A program made the position numbers and the translations under genes. A stretch of 64,000 bases of DNA from Phycicoccus sp. Soil748 (lineage in GTDB: Bacteria; Actinomycetota; Actinomycetes; Actinomycetales; Dermatophilaceae), in the NCBI RefSeq assembly GCF_001428025.1, contig NZ_LMSC01000012.1, positions 78,547 to 142,546 of the forward strand. Reading direction: 5' to 3'. Numbering within the stretch: the stretch's first letter is position 1; each line of letters starts with the position of its first letter. The notes under the pieces are model-generated. The model was not told the DNA's origin, made no database searches, and saw nothing but the letters and a program-made list of their open reading frames with translations. This document shows positions 12,295-19,605 of this stretch, one piece after another.

Positions 12295-12936
12295 ATGACC
12301 GTCGCCACGCAGCCCCTGTCCGCGCTGTACAAGCCCCGCCGCGGCAGGGTGGAGCTCGTCGACGTGCCGGAGCTGTCCTACCTCGTCGTGCCGGGGCAGG
12401 GCGCCCCCGAGGGCTTCGACTTCGCAGCTGCCATCCAGGCGCTGTACGCGGTGAGCTGGGGCGCGCACTTCCTGTCGCGCAAGGCGTTCGGCGAGGCGCC
12501 TGCGGTGATGCCGCTGGAGGCGCTGTGGTGGGTGGAGGGTGAACGACAGCAGGGCATCGTGGAGGAGGTGGCCCGCGGCGGCGCGACGATGGCCGACACC
12601 GACCGCGGCGAGTGGCGCTGGGAGGCGATGATCGTGCAGGGCGACCCGATCGACGCCGTCGTCGTCGCCGAGGCCGTCGCCCAGGCACGCGGCAAGAACC
12701 TCACCGCGCTGGACCGGATCGAGCTCCGCACGTGGACGGAGGGCCGGTGTGCGCAGCTGCTGCACGTGGGTCCGTACGCCGAGGAGGCCCCGTCCCTGGC
12801 GCGGCTCCACACGGCGATCGCGGACGGCGGGCTGCGGCCGCGGGGGCGGCACCACGAGATCTACCTCGGCGACCCCAGGCGCGCTGCGCCGCAACGGCTC
12901 CGCACCATCCTGCGCCAGCCGGTCGAGCCGGCCTGA
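12295..12936 (+). CDS. GyrI-like small-molecule-binding domain protein
   Basis: The protein has 213 residues and consists of a single GyrI-like (SOUL/BacR-type) fold. It starts with LYKPRRGRVELVDVPELSYLVVPGQG and later has EAMIVQGDPIDAVVV and GRCAQLLHVGPYAEEAPSLARLHTAIADGG, the usual pattern of the stand-alone GyrI-like family. Such domains bind or hydrolyse small ligands; the ligand here is unknown. The ATG has no Shine-Dalgarno and sits at the predicted transcript start set by the box at 12246. Its stop lies in the first copy of a 17-bp tandem repeat (12933-12966). Confidence 0.78.
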   Translation: MTVATQPLSALYKPRRGRVELVDVPELSYLVVPGQGAPEGFDFAAAIQALYAVSWGAHFLSRKAFGEAPAVMPLEALWWVEGERQQGIVEEVARGGATMADTDRGEWRWEAMIVQGDPIDAVVVAEAVAQARGKNLTALDRIELRTWTEGRCAQLLHVGPYAEEAPSLARLHTAIADGGLRPRGRHHEIYLGDPRRAAPQRLRTILRQPVEPA

Positions 12937-12966
12937 GCAACGCGGCTCCCTGAGCGACGCGGCTCC
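12933..12966 (+). repeat. 17-bp tandem duplication at a gene end
   Basis: CTGAGCAACGCGGCTCC at 12933-12949 is followed directly by CTGAGCGACGCGGCTCC at 12950-12966, with one mismatch. The first copy contains the TGA stop of the GyrI-like gene. It lies between convergent genes; a small hairpin CCTGA-CGCCCC-TCAGG follows at about 12972-12987. This looks like a recent slippage duplication. Confidence 0.8.
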
Positions 12967-12982
12967 GAGTGCCTGACGCCCC

Positions 12983-14146
12983 TCAGGTCACGGCGAGGAG
13001 CGCGACGGCAACAGCCACGACGACGGCGAAACCGGCGATCGTCGGCACGCCCAGGCCCGGCAACGGTGCAGGTTCACGTCTGGCCACCACACCCGTACCC
13101 CGATGCCGGCCCCACCCCTTGGTGGTCGCCAGCGCCGCGAGCACCAGCACGATGCCGACGGCGAGCAGGGCGAGGGGGGCTGCGACGGTGTCCGGGAAGT
13201 AGCGCTGCATGACCCCCGGCACGACGCCGAGCGTCGCCAGCGAACCGACTGCGAGCAGGACCAGGCTGCGCAGGCGCACCCCCGCGAGGACCAGCAGCAC
13301 CGCCGAGGCCACCGCGAGCACCGAGCCCCAGTCGTGCTCCATGGTGATCTCGGAGCCCACCGACAGCGTGATGCCACCCAGCAGGTCGGTGCCGTAGCGC
13401 GGCCGCAGGTGCCGGCCCCATCCCAGCATCAGCCACACCCCGCCGAGTCCCCAGATGGCAAGGCCGGACGCGTCCGAGCCGCCGTCGCCGAGGAAGGCAG
13501 CGGTCCCCGAGCCGAGGGCGACCGCGAGGCCGACCAGTACCGCGGCCTGCTGCGGCAGCCAGCGGTGGCGACGCCAGAGCTCGGCGGCCCCGAGGGTGGT
13601 CGCCGCCGACGTCACGAAGGCCACCTCCTCGCCCGCCAGGTGGAACGTCTGGTCCGCCAGCAGCCCCGTGAAGAGCCCGGTGCCCATGACGGCCAGCACC
13701 CACAGGACCGAGCGCAGCCGGCCGGTCGCAGGACGGTCGGCCGCGACGGGCACGAGGAAGCCCGCCACCACCAGGGCCGTCGTGGCCGTGAGGGTGACGG
13801 CGAGGCGGCCCACCCGTCCGAGGTCGTCGAAGTACAGGCCCCCGATGACCATGGCCGCGATGAGGATGAGGATGCCTCCGACGTAGCCGAGGGCCTCCGT
13901 CACGAGGCTGCCGGACGGCGTGGTGGGAACGGTCACCGGCAGGCCGGGGGCAGGTGTGGCCACCGCGGCCGCCGGGCCCGGCTCGGACACGGTCGGCCCG
14001 GTCGCGACCGCTGCGGCAGCGGTCTCGCCGTGCTCCTCGGCCAGGATGCGACGCCCCTGCTCGGGGGTGATGAGGCCGCGTTCGACCCAGCGCCGGACGT
14101 GGGCGTCGAGGCTGACGGCGCCGGTCGGCCCGGCGGTCGTCACCAT
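12983..14146 (-). CDS. DUF2157-type polytopic membrane protein
   Basis: An N-terminal cytoplasmic segment contains VRRWVERGLITPEQGRRILAEE, typical of the start of DUF2157 proteins. An Ala/Pro/Val linker follows, then about ten hydrophobic helices from residue 80 to the C-terminus. The function of the family is unknown. ATG 14146 overlaps the preceding gene's stop by 7 bases; GTG 14161 is an alternative start, and neither has a clear Shine-Dalgarno. It is the last gene of a minus-strand run that may continue from the sulfur operon. Confidence 0.7.
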   Translation of the reverse strand: MVTTAGPTGAVSLDAHVRRWVERGLITPEQGRRILAEEHGETAAAAVATGPTVSEPGPAAAVATPAPGLPVTVPTTPSGSLVTEALGYVGGILILIAAMVIGGLYFDDLGRVGRLAVTLTATTALVVAGFLVPVAADRPATGRLRSVLWVLAVMGTGLFTGLLADQTFHLAGEEVAFVTSAATTLGAAELWRRHRWLPQQAAVLVGLAVALGSGTAAFLGDGGSDASGLAIWGLGGVWLMLGWGRHLRPRYGTDLLGGITLSVGSEITMEHDWGSVLAVASAVLLVLAGVRLRSLVLLAVGSLATLGVVPGVMQRYFPDTVAAPLALLAVGIVLVLAALATTKGWGRHRGTGVVARREPAPLPGLGVPTIAGFAVVVAVAVALLAVT

Positions 14147-14466
14147 GGCGGTGGCGGCCACGCCGCCGAGGGCGCGCGCCGCGAGTCACCGCCCAGCAGC
14201 CGCGAGGCGGCCCGGCGACGGCGCAGCTCCCGCACCAGGGCGCCCTGCTGGCGCCGGATCATCTCCGTGGTGTCGTCCAGGCCCGGGCCGGGGGCGGTCT
14301 CGGCGAGGACGTCGGGGGCGTCCGAGCCCAGTGTGGCAAGGGCCTCCTCGGTGGCCATGAGCCGCTGCAGCAGCTCACGCAGCGGGGCGCTGTCCAGGCC
14401 GTCGTCCTTCCGGGTGGCAAGGCGACGCGCCCGGAGTCGGGCGTCGGGCTGCGAGTGCTTCTTCAT
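14140..14466 (-). CDS. Small helical protein of unknown function
   Basis: This reading frame (108 residues) begins with a strongly basic stretch (MKKHSQPDARLRARRLATRK). A helical region follows with LRELLQRLMATEEALATLG and TTEMIRRQQGALVRELRRRR. The end is Pro/Trp-rich where the next gene overlaps. I do not recognise the family. Codon use is normal for the window. No convincing ribosome binding site is visible. It sits directly downstream of the hsp20 relic. Confidence 0.5.
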   Translation of the reverse strand: MKKHSQPDARLRARRLATRKDDGLDSAPLRELLQRLMATEEALATLGSDAPDVLAETAPGPGLDDTTEMIRRQQGALVRELRRRRAASRLLGGDSRRAPSAAWPPPPW

Positions 14467-14491
14467 CCTGTCGTCCCGATCCTGCGGTCGC

Positions 14492-14558
14492 TCAGTGGAT
14501 CTCCACGCGGGTGGCCTTGGACTCGGCCACCTTCGGCATCGACACTGCTGGTCGTCAT
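14492..14558 (-). pseudogene. Relic of an Hsp20 (alpha-crystallin) gene: C-terminal tail only
   Basis: On the minus strand, just before a TGA at 14492-14494, one frame reads VSMPKVAESKATRVEIH. This matches the usual end of bacterial Hsp20 proteins (V-P-K-x-x-E-x-K-x-R-x-I-x-I). About 20 codons upstream an ATG (14558) begins MTTSSVDAEGG in another frame, like the first residues of an Hsp20. The whole crystallin domain is missing. The simplest explanation is an internal deletion that left both ends. Family assignment rests on a 17-residue match. Confidence 0.45.
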
Positions 14559-16246
14559 GGTCGTTGACTCGATCCGGGCCTGTGCCCATCGTGACCCCTC
14601 GAGGTCCAGTCCATCCGGGGAGACGCCCGGGCGGGAGGGTCGTTGGTCCCGGGAGCACGGGTGCGGGCCACGGCACGGGCATCGCTGCGGGTGCGTGTAG
14701 TGGTGCGGTCCAGCCCGTTGACGAGGTCGAGCCACCGGTCCAGCCCGGTCAGGTCGCCGCGAGCCGACCGGTAGCCCACGTGTCCGTCGGGCCGGACCGC
14801 CACCACGCCGCAGCCCGGTGCGTCGTCGAGGCGGTGGAGGACCACGTGCTGCCCCGTGCGGGAGGGTGCGGAGGCGTCGCGGTCGAGCAGCACGTGGATG
14901 CCGGGCCGGGCGGTGAGCTCGTGCAGGCTCCGCGTCCGTCCGTCGACGAGGACCTCGCGGTCGGGAAGGCGGTCCCCGGGGCGTGGCCCGGCGGCGTACG
15001 GGGTGTCGTCGAGGGACAGGACGCTGTGCCGGTAGCGGACCCAGCGCTGGGACAGGACCGCGGCGACGGTGGCGGAGAGCCGGCGCCGCCCGAGCAGGTG
15101 GGGCAGCAGCGGCACGAGCCCGGTAGCGAAGTGGGCGCGGCCGAGCTCCGCCACCGGCGAGGTCGACGCCTCGGCGAAGAGCACGAGCCTGGTCAGCGCC
15201 ACCACCTGCCGGGCGACGGGGCGGCGCTCGTCGCCGTAGGAGGCGAGTAGCGGCTCGGCCGCGTCGTGACCGGCCGCCAGGGCGAGCTTCCACCCGAGGT
15301 TGAGGCCGTCGACCAGGCCGGTGTTCATGCCCTGCGCGGCTGCCGGGGAGCTGGTGTGGGCGGCGTCGCCCGCGAGGAAGACCGGCCCCTCGCGGAACGT
15401 CGACGCGACCCGGTGCTGCAACGGCACGACCGACGACCAGGCGCACCTCGTCACCACGGCCGGTAGTCCCGCGCCCGCCACCAGTCGATCCAGCTCGTCG
15501 TCCTCCACCCGCGTGGGCGGTTCGCCGCCGGCGCGTGCGGGGCGGGTGGCCAGGAGCCGCCAGGGCGCCCCGTTCTCACCGAGCGGGAAGAGGAAGGCGA
15601 GGCCGTGCCGCCCGACGGTGACGTGCAGGCGGTCCGAGGTGAGCGTGGTCGCCAGGTCGACGTCGGCCAGCACGACCTCCTCGGCGTGCCCTGCCCCGGC
15701 GAACTCGACGCGGGCGCCACGGCGGACGGTGCTCGTCGAGCCGTCACACCCCACGAGGAAGCGGCAGCGCGCCTGCTCGTCCGGGCCGTCACGGCGCAGG
15801 CGCACCTGCGCCCCGTCCTCGTCGGCGTGGTGGGTGACGAGCTCGGTACCGCGCTCGACGGCGACGCCGCGCCGCTCCAGCGCCTGCGCCAGCACGTCCT
15901 CGACGTCCGCCTGGCGCACCAGGGCAGGGTGGGGGAACGGGCTGTCCGGCAGCCCGAGGTCGGAGAGGCGCACGGAGAGGGTGCGGCGCCCGAGGTGCAG
16001 CTCGGCCCGCGGGTCGCCGTCCGTGCGGTCGAGCAGCGCCTCCGTGACGCCCAGTGGACGCAGGGCCTCCAGCGTCCGGGGGTGCACGACCATGGCGCGC
16101 GACGGCCGGAAGGCGCGTGGCCGGCGCTCGACCACCCGCACCGAGGCGCCGTGGTCGTGGGCCTGCAGTGCAGTGACCAGGCCTGTCGGCCCGGCCCCGA
16201 CCACGAGGACGTCGACGTCGCTCAGGAGACCTCGGTGACCCGCCAC
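14555..16246 (-). CDS. FAD-dependent aromatic-ring-type monooxygenase
   Basis: This is a class A flavin monooxygenase of the PheA/MhpA type (563 residues). It has the N-terminal GAGPTGLVTALQAHDHGASV dinucleotide fold, VGCDGSTSTVR (DG motif) and FLAGDAAHTSSPAAAQGMNTGLVDGLNLGWKLALA (GD motif). A thioredoxin-like C-terminal domain follows (about 410-510). I chose GTG 16246 because GGAGGA stands just before it; it overlaps the upstream gene by 25 bases. The last 45 residues are low-complexity and run over the deleted hsp20 locus, so the C-terminus may have been extended by that deletion. The substrate is unknown; its place after sulfur genes is unusual. Confidence 0.82.
   Translation of the reverse strand: MAGHRGLLSDVDVLVVGAGPTGLVTALQAHDHGASVRVVERRPRAFRPSRAMVVHPRTLEALRPLGVTEALLDRTDGDPRAELHLGRRTLSVRLSDLGLPDSPFPHPALVRQADVEDVLAQALERRGVAVERGTELVTHHADEDGAQVRLRRDGPDEQARCRFLVGCDGSTSTVRRGARVEFAGAGHAEEVVLADVDLATTLTSDRLHVTVGRHGLAFLFPLGENGAPWRLLATRPARAGGEPPTRVEDDELDRLVAGAGLPAVVTRCAWSSVVPLQHRVASTFREGPVFLAGDAAHTSSPAAAQGMNTGLVDGLNLGWKLALAAGHDAAEPLLASYGDERRPVARQVVALTRLVLFAEASTSPVAELGRAHFATGLVPLLPHLLGRRRLSATVAAVLSQRWVRYRHSVLSLDDTPYAAGPRPGDRLPDREVLVDGRTRSLHELTARPGIHVLLDRDASAPSRTGQHVVLHRLDDAPGCGVVAVRPDGHVGYRSARGDLTGLDRWLDLVNGLDRTTTRTRSDARAVARTRAPGTNDPPARASPRMDWTSRGHDGHRPGSSQRP
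14637..14650 (-). promoter_or_regulatory. Possible DosR/DevR-like box upstream of the hsp20 relic
   Basis: On the minus strand this is GGGACCAACGACCC, 11 of 14 matches to the DosR core. It is inside the 3' end of the FAD monooxygenase frame and has no good -10 hexamer at 23 bp (TGGACT is the nearest). It would drive the relic Hsp20 gene. It is weaker than the other sites because it is within coding sequence. Confidence 0.3.
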
Positions 16247-16869
16247 CAGCCGTCCTCCTCCATGACCTCGTCGTCCGACAGACGCTGTGCAGCAGTCGGG
16301 TCCGGCCGCTCCGCCGCGGCGAACGCTTCGACCCTGCTGCTGCCGGGGACCACGCGGTGGTGGATCGACGCCCGGTGGCTGACGAGTGCGAGCACCCACC
16401 ACAGGGCGCGCGCATACGCCTCGGCGAGGTCGGGGTCGTCCCAGTCGTACAGGCCCCGGTACACGCCCCGCTCGTCCGCTGCGATCCACAGCTTGGAGAC
16501 GAACCCCGGGAACCCCACGAACAGCGGGGTGTTGAGCAGGCTCTCGACCTCGAAGGCACGGTGGCCCAGGCCCCTCACCCCGCGCAACCGGAACGACACC
16601 ACGAGCACGCACCGTTGCGTGCGGGGTGGGTGGGCGACCACGGTCTCGCGGTAGACCCTTCCGATGCTGCCGTCGCCGAAACGCAGGCGCAGCCCCACGT
16701 TCCCGCGCGGCAGGTGCACCTCCCGGCGAGCCAGCAGCACCGCGGTCCGGCCGGCGCACCGGGCCACGGCGACCGCGGCGACGCGCAGCGGCAGGGGAGC
16801 CGGGTCCGCGGGCCCGGACGGCGGGGCGTCCCGGCCCGGTGACGCAGCGGGCACCAGCTGTCCGTCCAC
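16222..16869 (-). CDS. Unknown protein between DsrE and the flavin monooxygenase
   Basis: The product has about 215 residues. It starts with a Pro/Ala-rich stretch, then has strands such as VHLPRGNVGLRLRFGDG and a block with LFVGFPGFVSKLWIAADE and YRGLYDWDDPDLAEAYARAL. That block resembles small alpha-beta barrel (YdhR/monooxygenase-like) domains, but I cannot name the family. The start is uncertain: GTG 16869 lies 12 bases downstream of the DsrE stop without a clear ribosome binding site. The stop is inside the monooxygenase gene, so the two are probably co-translated and may act together. Confidence 0.6.
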   Translation of the reverse strand: MDGQLVPAASPGRDAPPSGPADPAPLPLRVAAVAVARCAGRTAVLLARREVHLPRGNVGLRLRFGDGSIGRVYRETVVAHPPRTQRCVLVVSFRLRGVRGLGHRAFEVESLLNTPLFVGFPGFVSKLWIAADERGVYRGLYDWDDPDLAEAYARALWWVLALVSHRASIHHRVVPGSSRVEAFAAAERPDPTAAQRLSDDEVMEEDGWWRVTEVS

Positions 16870-16880
16870 GACCGCGCCGT

Positions 16881-17396
16881 TCAGATGAACAGGAGCTGGG
16901 CGCCCTCGGTCTTCTCGATGAAGTCGCTGGCGCTGATGATGGCCTCCACCTCGTCGTACAGGTCGTCCTCGGTCAGGTGGTTCATGTCCGCCGACATGCG
17001 GCACGCCCACAGGTGCCCGCCGGAGGCCACGATCTGCTCGAGGAACTCCGGCACCTCGGGCACGTCGAGCTCCGCGATCGACTTCTTCAGCTTCGACGTC
17101 GCCATGTGGGTGATGCCGGGGATGCCGCCGAGGCCTTGCGGCATGTGGGTCGCAGGGTTGCCGAGGGGCGTGAACTTCAGGTCGTGCATCGTCTGCTTGT
17201 TGATGATGTCGAAGCCCCAGAAGGTGAAGAACATGTGGGTCTCCACGCCCTCGCCGAGCGCCGCGTTGGCCAGGATGAGCCCGGGGTAGGCCATGTCGAG
17301 GCTGCCCTTGGAGCAGATGATGGCGAGCTTGCGCCCCTGGCTCGACGCGGTGTCGAAGCTCGGCACGATGGCGGGTGCGGTGTCGGTGGTGGTCAT
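16881..17396 (-). CDS. DsrE/DsrE2-family sulfur-carrier protein
   Basis: The protein has 171 residues. Its Rossmann-like sulfur-relay fold starts at KLAIICSKGSLDMAYPGLILANAALGEG, with Cys28. The MFFTFWGFDIINK segment is typical of DsrE2-type peroxiredoxin-like proteins, and the conserved C-terminal Cys is at about 132 in LWACRMSADM. Such proteins pass sulfane sulfur between carriers such as TusA and DsrC. ATG 17396 is preceded by AGGAGG. It lies between the DsrC-like gene and the unknown gene in one minus-strand operon. Confidence 0.87.
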   Translation of the reverse strand: MTTTDTAPAIVPSFDTASSQGRKLAIICSKGSLDMAYPGLILANAALGEGVETHMFFTFWGFDIINKQTMHDLKFTPLGNPATHMPQGLGGIPGITHMATSKLKKSIAELDVPEVPEFLEQIVASGGHLWACRMSADMNHLTEDDLYDEVEAIISASDFIEKTEGAQLLFI

Positions 17397-17434
17397 CAGG
17401 ACTCCTCCTGGGTTCGGGGAACGGGGCGGTGGGC

Positions 17435-17749
17435 CTAGACGCAGCCGTGGGGCTTGGGCAGGCCGGCGACGTAGGCGAGCTTCTTGGCGGGCTTCTGGGG
17501 GAAGAGCGTGAACAGCTCCTTGGTGGGTATGCCGCCGGCGACGGTGACGCGGCGCAGGGTCGGGGTCTCGCCGCGGGCGGCGAAGTCCTCGCGCAGGAAG
17601 CGGATCGCCTTCCAGTGCGCCTCGCCGAGCGAGATACCGATCTGGGCGGCGAGGGCGGTGGCGAGGTCCTCGTCCCACTCACCCGGGTCGGTGAGGAAGC
17701 CTTCCTGGTCGACGTGCACCGGACGGCTGTCGATGGTGGTGACGGGCAT
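17435..17749 (-). CDS. DsrC/TusE-family sulfur relay protein
   Basis: The 104-residue protein matches the family nearly end to end: DQEGFLTDPGEWDEDLATAL, EAHWKAIRFLREDFA, ELFTLFPQKPAK and the C-terminal AGLPKPHGCV. Only the penultimate Cys (about 103) is present. The second Cys of true DsrC, about ten residues earlier, is absent, so the protein should be a single-thiol sulfur carrier like TusE. No dissimilatory sulfite reductase is in the window. It lies 6 bases after the SQR gene. Confidence 0.9.
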   Translation of the reverse strand: MPVTTIDSRPVHVDQEGFLTDPGEWDEDLATALAAQIGISLGEAHWKAIRFLREDFAARGETPTLRRVTVAGGIPTKELFTLFPQKPAKKLAYVAGLPKPHGCV

Positions 17750-17755
17750 GGTCTC

Positions 17756-19039
17756 TCAGTCCTCTTCTCGTGACGGGGTGGGTGAGCCCTGGGTGGGGGA
17801 GCCCTCGGCGGGAACGACCTTGCCCGCCATGGACATCAGGGCCGGGAGGGGCAGCGGTCGACCGGGCAGCAGGACGTTCCAGTAGACCCAGCGGAACGCC
17901 AGCTTCCCCAGGTGGTTGGCGCGGGTCTCCTTGAGCAGGCTCAGCGGCCCGACCACGGGCAGCGGGTACCTGCCGGGCAGCGGCTGGGTGTCGTAGTTGA
18001 AGTCGATGAGCAGGCCCTTGCCGTCACCGGTCTCGACGAAGCAGTTGGCGTGCCCGTCGAAGGACCCCGTCATCGGCCGGCCGTGGACCAGCTGCAGGAA
18101 GTTGTCGACGAAGACCTCGACCGAGAAGTGCGCGACCGAACCGGCCTTGGAGGCGGGGATGTCGGAGGCGTCACCGATCGCGAAGACGTTGTCGTGGGCC
18201 GTGGACTGCAGCGTGTGCTTGTCGACGGGCACGTAGTTGAGCTCGTCGCCCAGGCCCGAGCGCGCGACGACCTCCGAGCCCATGTTGAGCGGGACCGTGA
18301 CCAGCAGGTCGAAGGGCACCTCGCGCTCGTCGTAGGACACGAGGAGCTTCTGCACGTCGTCGATGCGCTCGACCATGAAGTCCGGCTCGAGCAGGATCTT
18401 GCGCTCCTCGAGCATGGCGCCGAGCTGGTCGGAGGCGATGGGCTGGGTGAACGCCCCCGACAGGGGGGTGACGAACACGAGCTCCACCCGGTCTCGCAGC
18501 CCCCGGTCACGCAGCCAGGCGTCGGCGAGGAAGGTGAACTCCAATGGGGCGACGGGGCACTTGACCGGCATCTCGGTGACGTGGACGACGAGCCGCCCGT
18601 GGTCGAAGGAGCGCAGGGCCGTGGCCAGCGCCACCGCGCCGTCGTAGGAGTAGAAGTCGAAGATGCTGCGCCGCCACTGGCTGCCGAGCATGCCCGGGGT
18701 CTGGTCCGGGCGCGGCACGGTCCCGGTGGCGATGACGAGGTAGTCGTAGCCGAGGCTGCGCCCGTCGGTCAGGAGGACCTCGTTGGTGTCGGCGTCGACG
18801 CGTTCCACCTCTGCGAGGACCAGGTCGACGCCGTCCGCGATGAAGGTGTGCCGCTTCCGGGTGACCTGGTCCGGCGTGTAGGTCCCGAAGGGGAGGAACA
18901 GGTAGCCGGGCTGGTAGCGGTGGTCGTCGTCGCGGTCCACGACGGTGATCTCCCACTCGGACCGCGGCAGTGCGCGCCGCAACCGGTTCACCACCATCGT
19001 CCCCGCCGTGCCGCCTCCGAGCACCAGCAGCCGTCGCAT
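17756..19039 (-). CDS. sqr: Sulfide:quinone oxidoreductase-like flavoprotein
   Basis: This two-dinucleotide-fold flavoprotein (427 residues) starts MRRLLVLGGGTAGTMVVNRL and has the second FAD motif VFAIGDASDIPASKAGSVAHF (about 286-306). Two candidate redox cysteines are present: Cys161 in VKCPVAPLEF and Cys333 in ANCFVETG. The C-terminal region (LGKLAFRWVYWNVLLPGR) is amphipathic, as in membrane-bound SQR. It should pass electrons from sulfide to quinone and hand sulfur to the DsrC/DsrE proteins encoded next. ATG 19039 has AAGGAG 8 bases upstream; a start at 19099 lacks one. The promoter box is at 19101. Confidence 0.85.
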   Translation of the reverse strand: MRRLLVLGGGTAGTMVVNRLRRALPRSEWEITVVDRDDDHRYQPGYLFLPFGTYTPDQVTRKRHTFIADGVDLVLAEVERVDADTNEVLLTDGRSLGYDYLVIATGTVPRPDQTPGMLGSQWRRSIFDFYSYDGAVALATALRSFDHGRLVVHVTEMPVKCPVAPLEFTFLADAWLRDRGLRDRVELVFVTPLSGAFTQPIASDQLGAMLEERKILLEPDFMVERIDDVQKLLVSYDEREVPFDLLVTVPLNMGSEVVARSGLGDELNYVPVDKHTLQSTAHDNVFAIGDASDIPASKAGSVAHFSVEVFVDNFLQLVHGRPMTGSFDGHANCFVETGDGKGLLIDFNYDTQPLPGRYPLPVVGPLSLLKETRANHLGKLAFRWVYWNVLLPGRPLPLPALMSMAGKVVPAEGSPTQGSPTPSREED

Positions 19040-19071
19040 GTCCACCACTCCTTCGTGTCGTCCTGCTCCCG

Positions 19072-19114
19072 ACGCTATGAGCGCCCGGTCGCCGGCCACA
19101 GGGCACTACGTCCC
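19072..19114 (-). promoter_or_regulatory. DosR/DevR-like box and -10 of the sqr operon
   Basis: The box at 19101-19114 is GGGCACTACGTCCC on the plus strand (10 of 14 to the DosR core). On the minus strand, after 23 bp, there is TAGCGT (19072-19077), a good -10. The start would fall near 19065, giving a 26-base leader that contains AAGGAG before the sqr ATG. The plus-strand SRPBCC gene has no -10 at the matching distance. Confidence 0.6.
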
Positions 19115-19143
19115 GCCGGCTCCGGGTGAGGGACCATGGAGTC

Positions 19144-19605
19144 ATGGGAGTCGATGTCGAGGTGGAGTGCACGATCGCGCGACCGCTCTCGGTGGTTGCC
19201 GACTTCGCGGGGGACCCCGGCAGGGCGCCCGAGTGGTATGCCAACATCCGGTCCGTCGAGTGGGAGACCCCGCCACCACTCACCCTCGGCTCCAGGATGT
19301 CCTTCGTCGCGCACTTCCTCGGTCGGCGTCTTGCCTACACCTACGAGGTGGTCGAGCTCGAGCCCGGTCGCAGGCTCGTCATGCGGACCGCCGACGGCCC
19401 GTTCCCGATGGAGACCACGTACTCCTGGGACGTGACGGGGGAGGGCCGGACCCGGATGACGCTGCGCAACCGGGGGGTGCCCTCGGGCTTCGCCCGTGTG
19501 GCCGCACCGGCGCTGGAGCGGGCGATGCGTCGTGCCACCACCAAGGACCTCGCCCGGTTGAAGGCCCTGCTCGAGTCGGCCGCCGGCGCGGGGAACGGCC
19601 GGTGA
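19144..19605 (+). CDS. SRPBCC (START-like) family protein
   Basis: The protein has 153 residues and the helix-grip pattern of the polyketide-cyclase/SRPBCC family. Features are VEVECTIARPLSVVADFAGDPGRAPEWYANIRSVEW, a central YTYEVVELEPGRRLVMRTADG and a C-terminal helix FARVAAPALERAMRRATTKDLARLKALLES. Such proteins bind hydrophobic ligands; none can be named. I chose ATG 19144; GTG 19126 is possible. The stop overlaps the FUSC gene start by 4 bases. It is divergent from the sqr operon. Confidence 0.8.
   Translation: MGVDVEVECTIARPLSVVADFAGDPGRAPEWYANIRSVEWETPPPLTLGSRMSFVAHFLGRRLAYTYEVVELEPGRRLVMRTADGPFPMETTYSWDVTGEGRTRMTLRNRGVPSGFARVAAPALERAMRRATTKDLARLKALLESAAGAGNGR

Noticed and set aside
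19115-19144. Plus-strand promoter for the SRPBCC gene from the box at 19101
   Set aside because: The hexamer 23 bp downstream on the plus strand is GGAGTC and lies directly at the start codon; only the minus-strand side fits.
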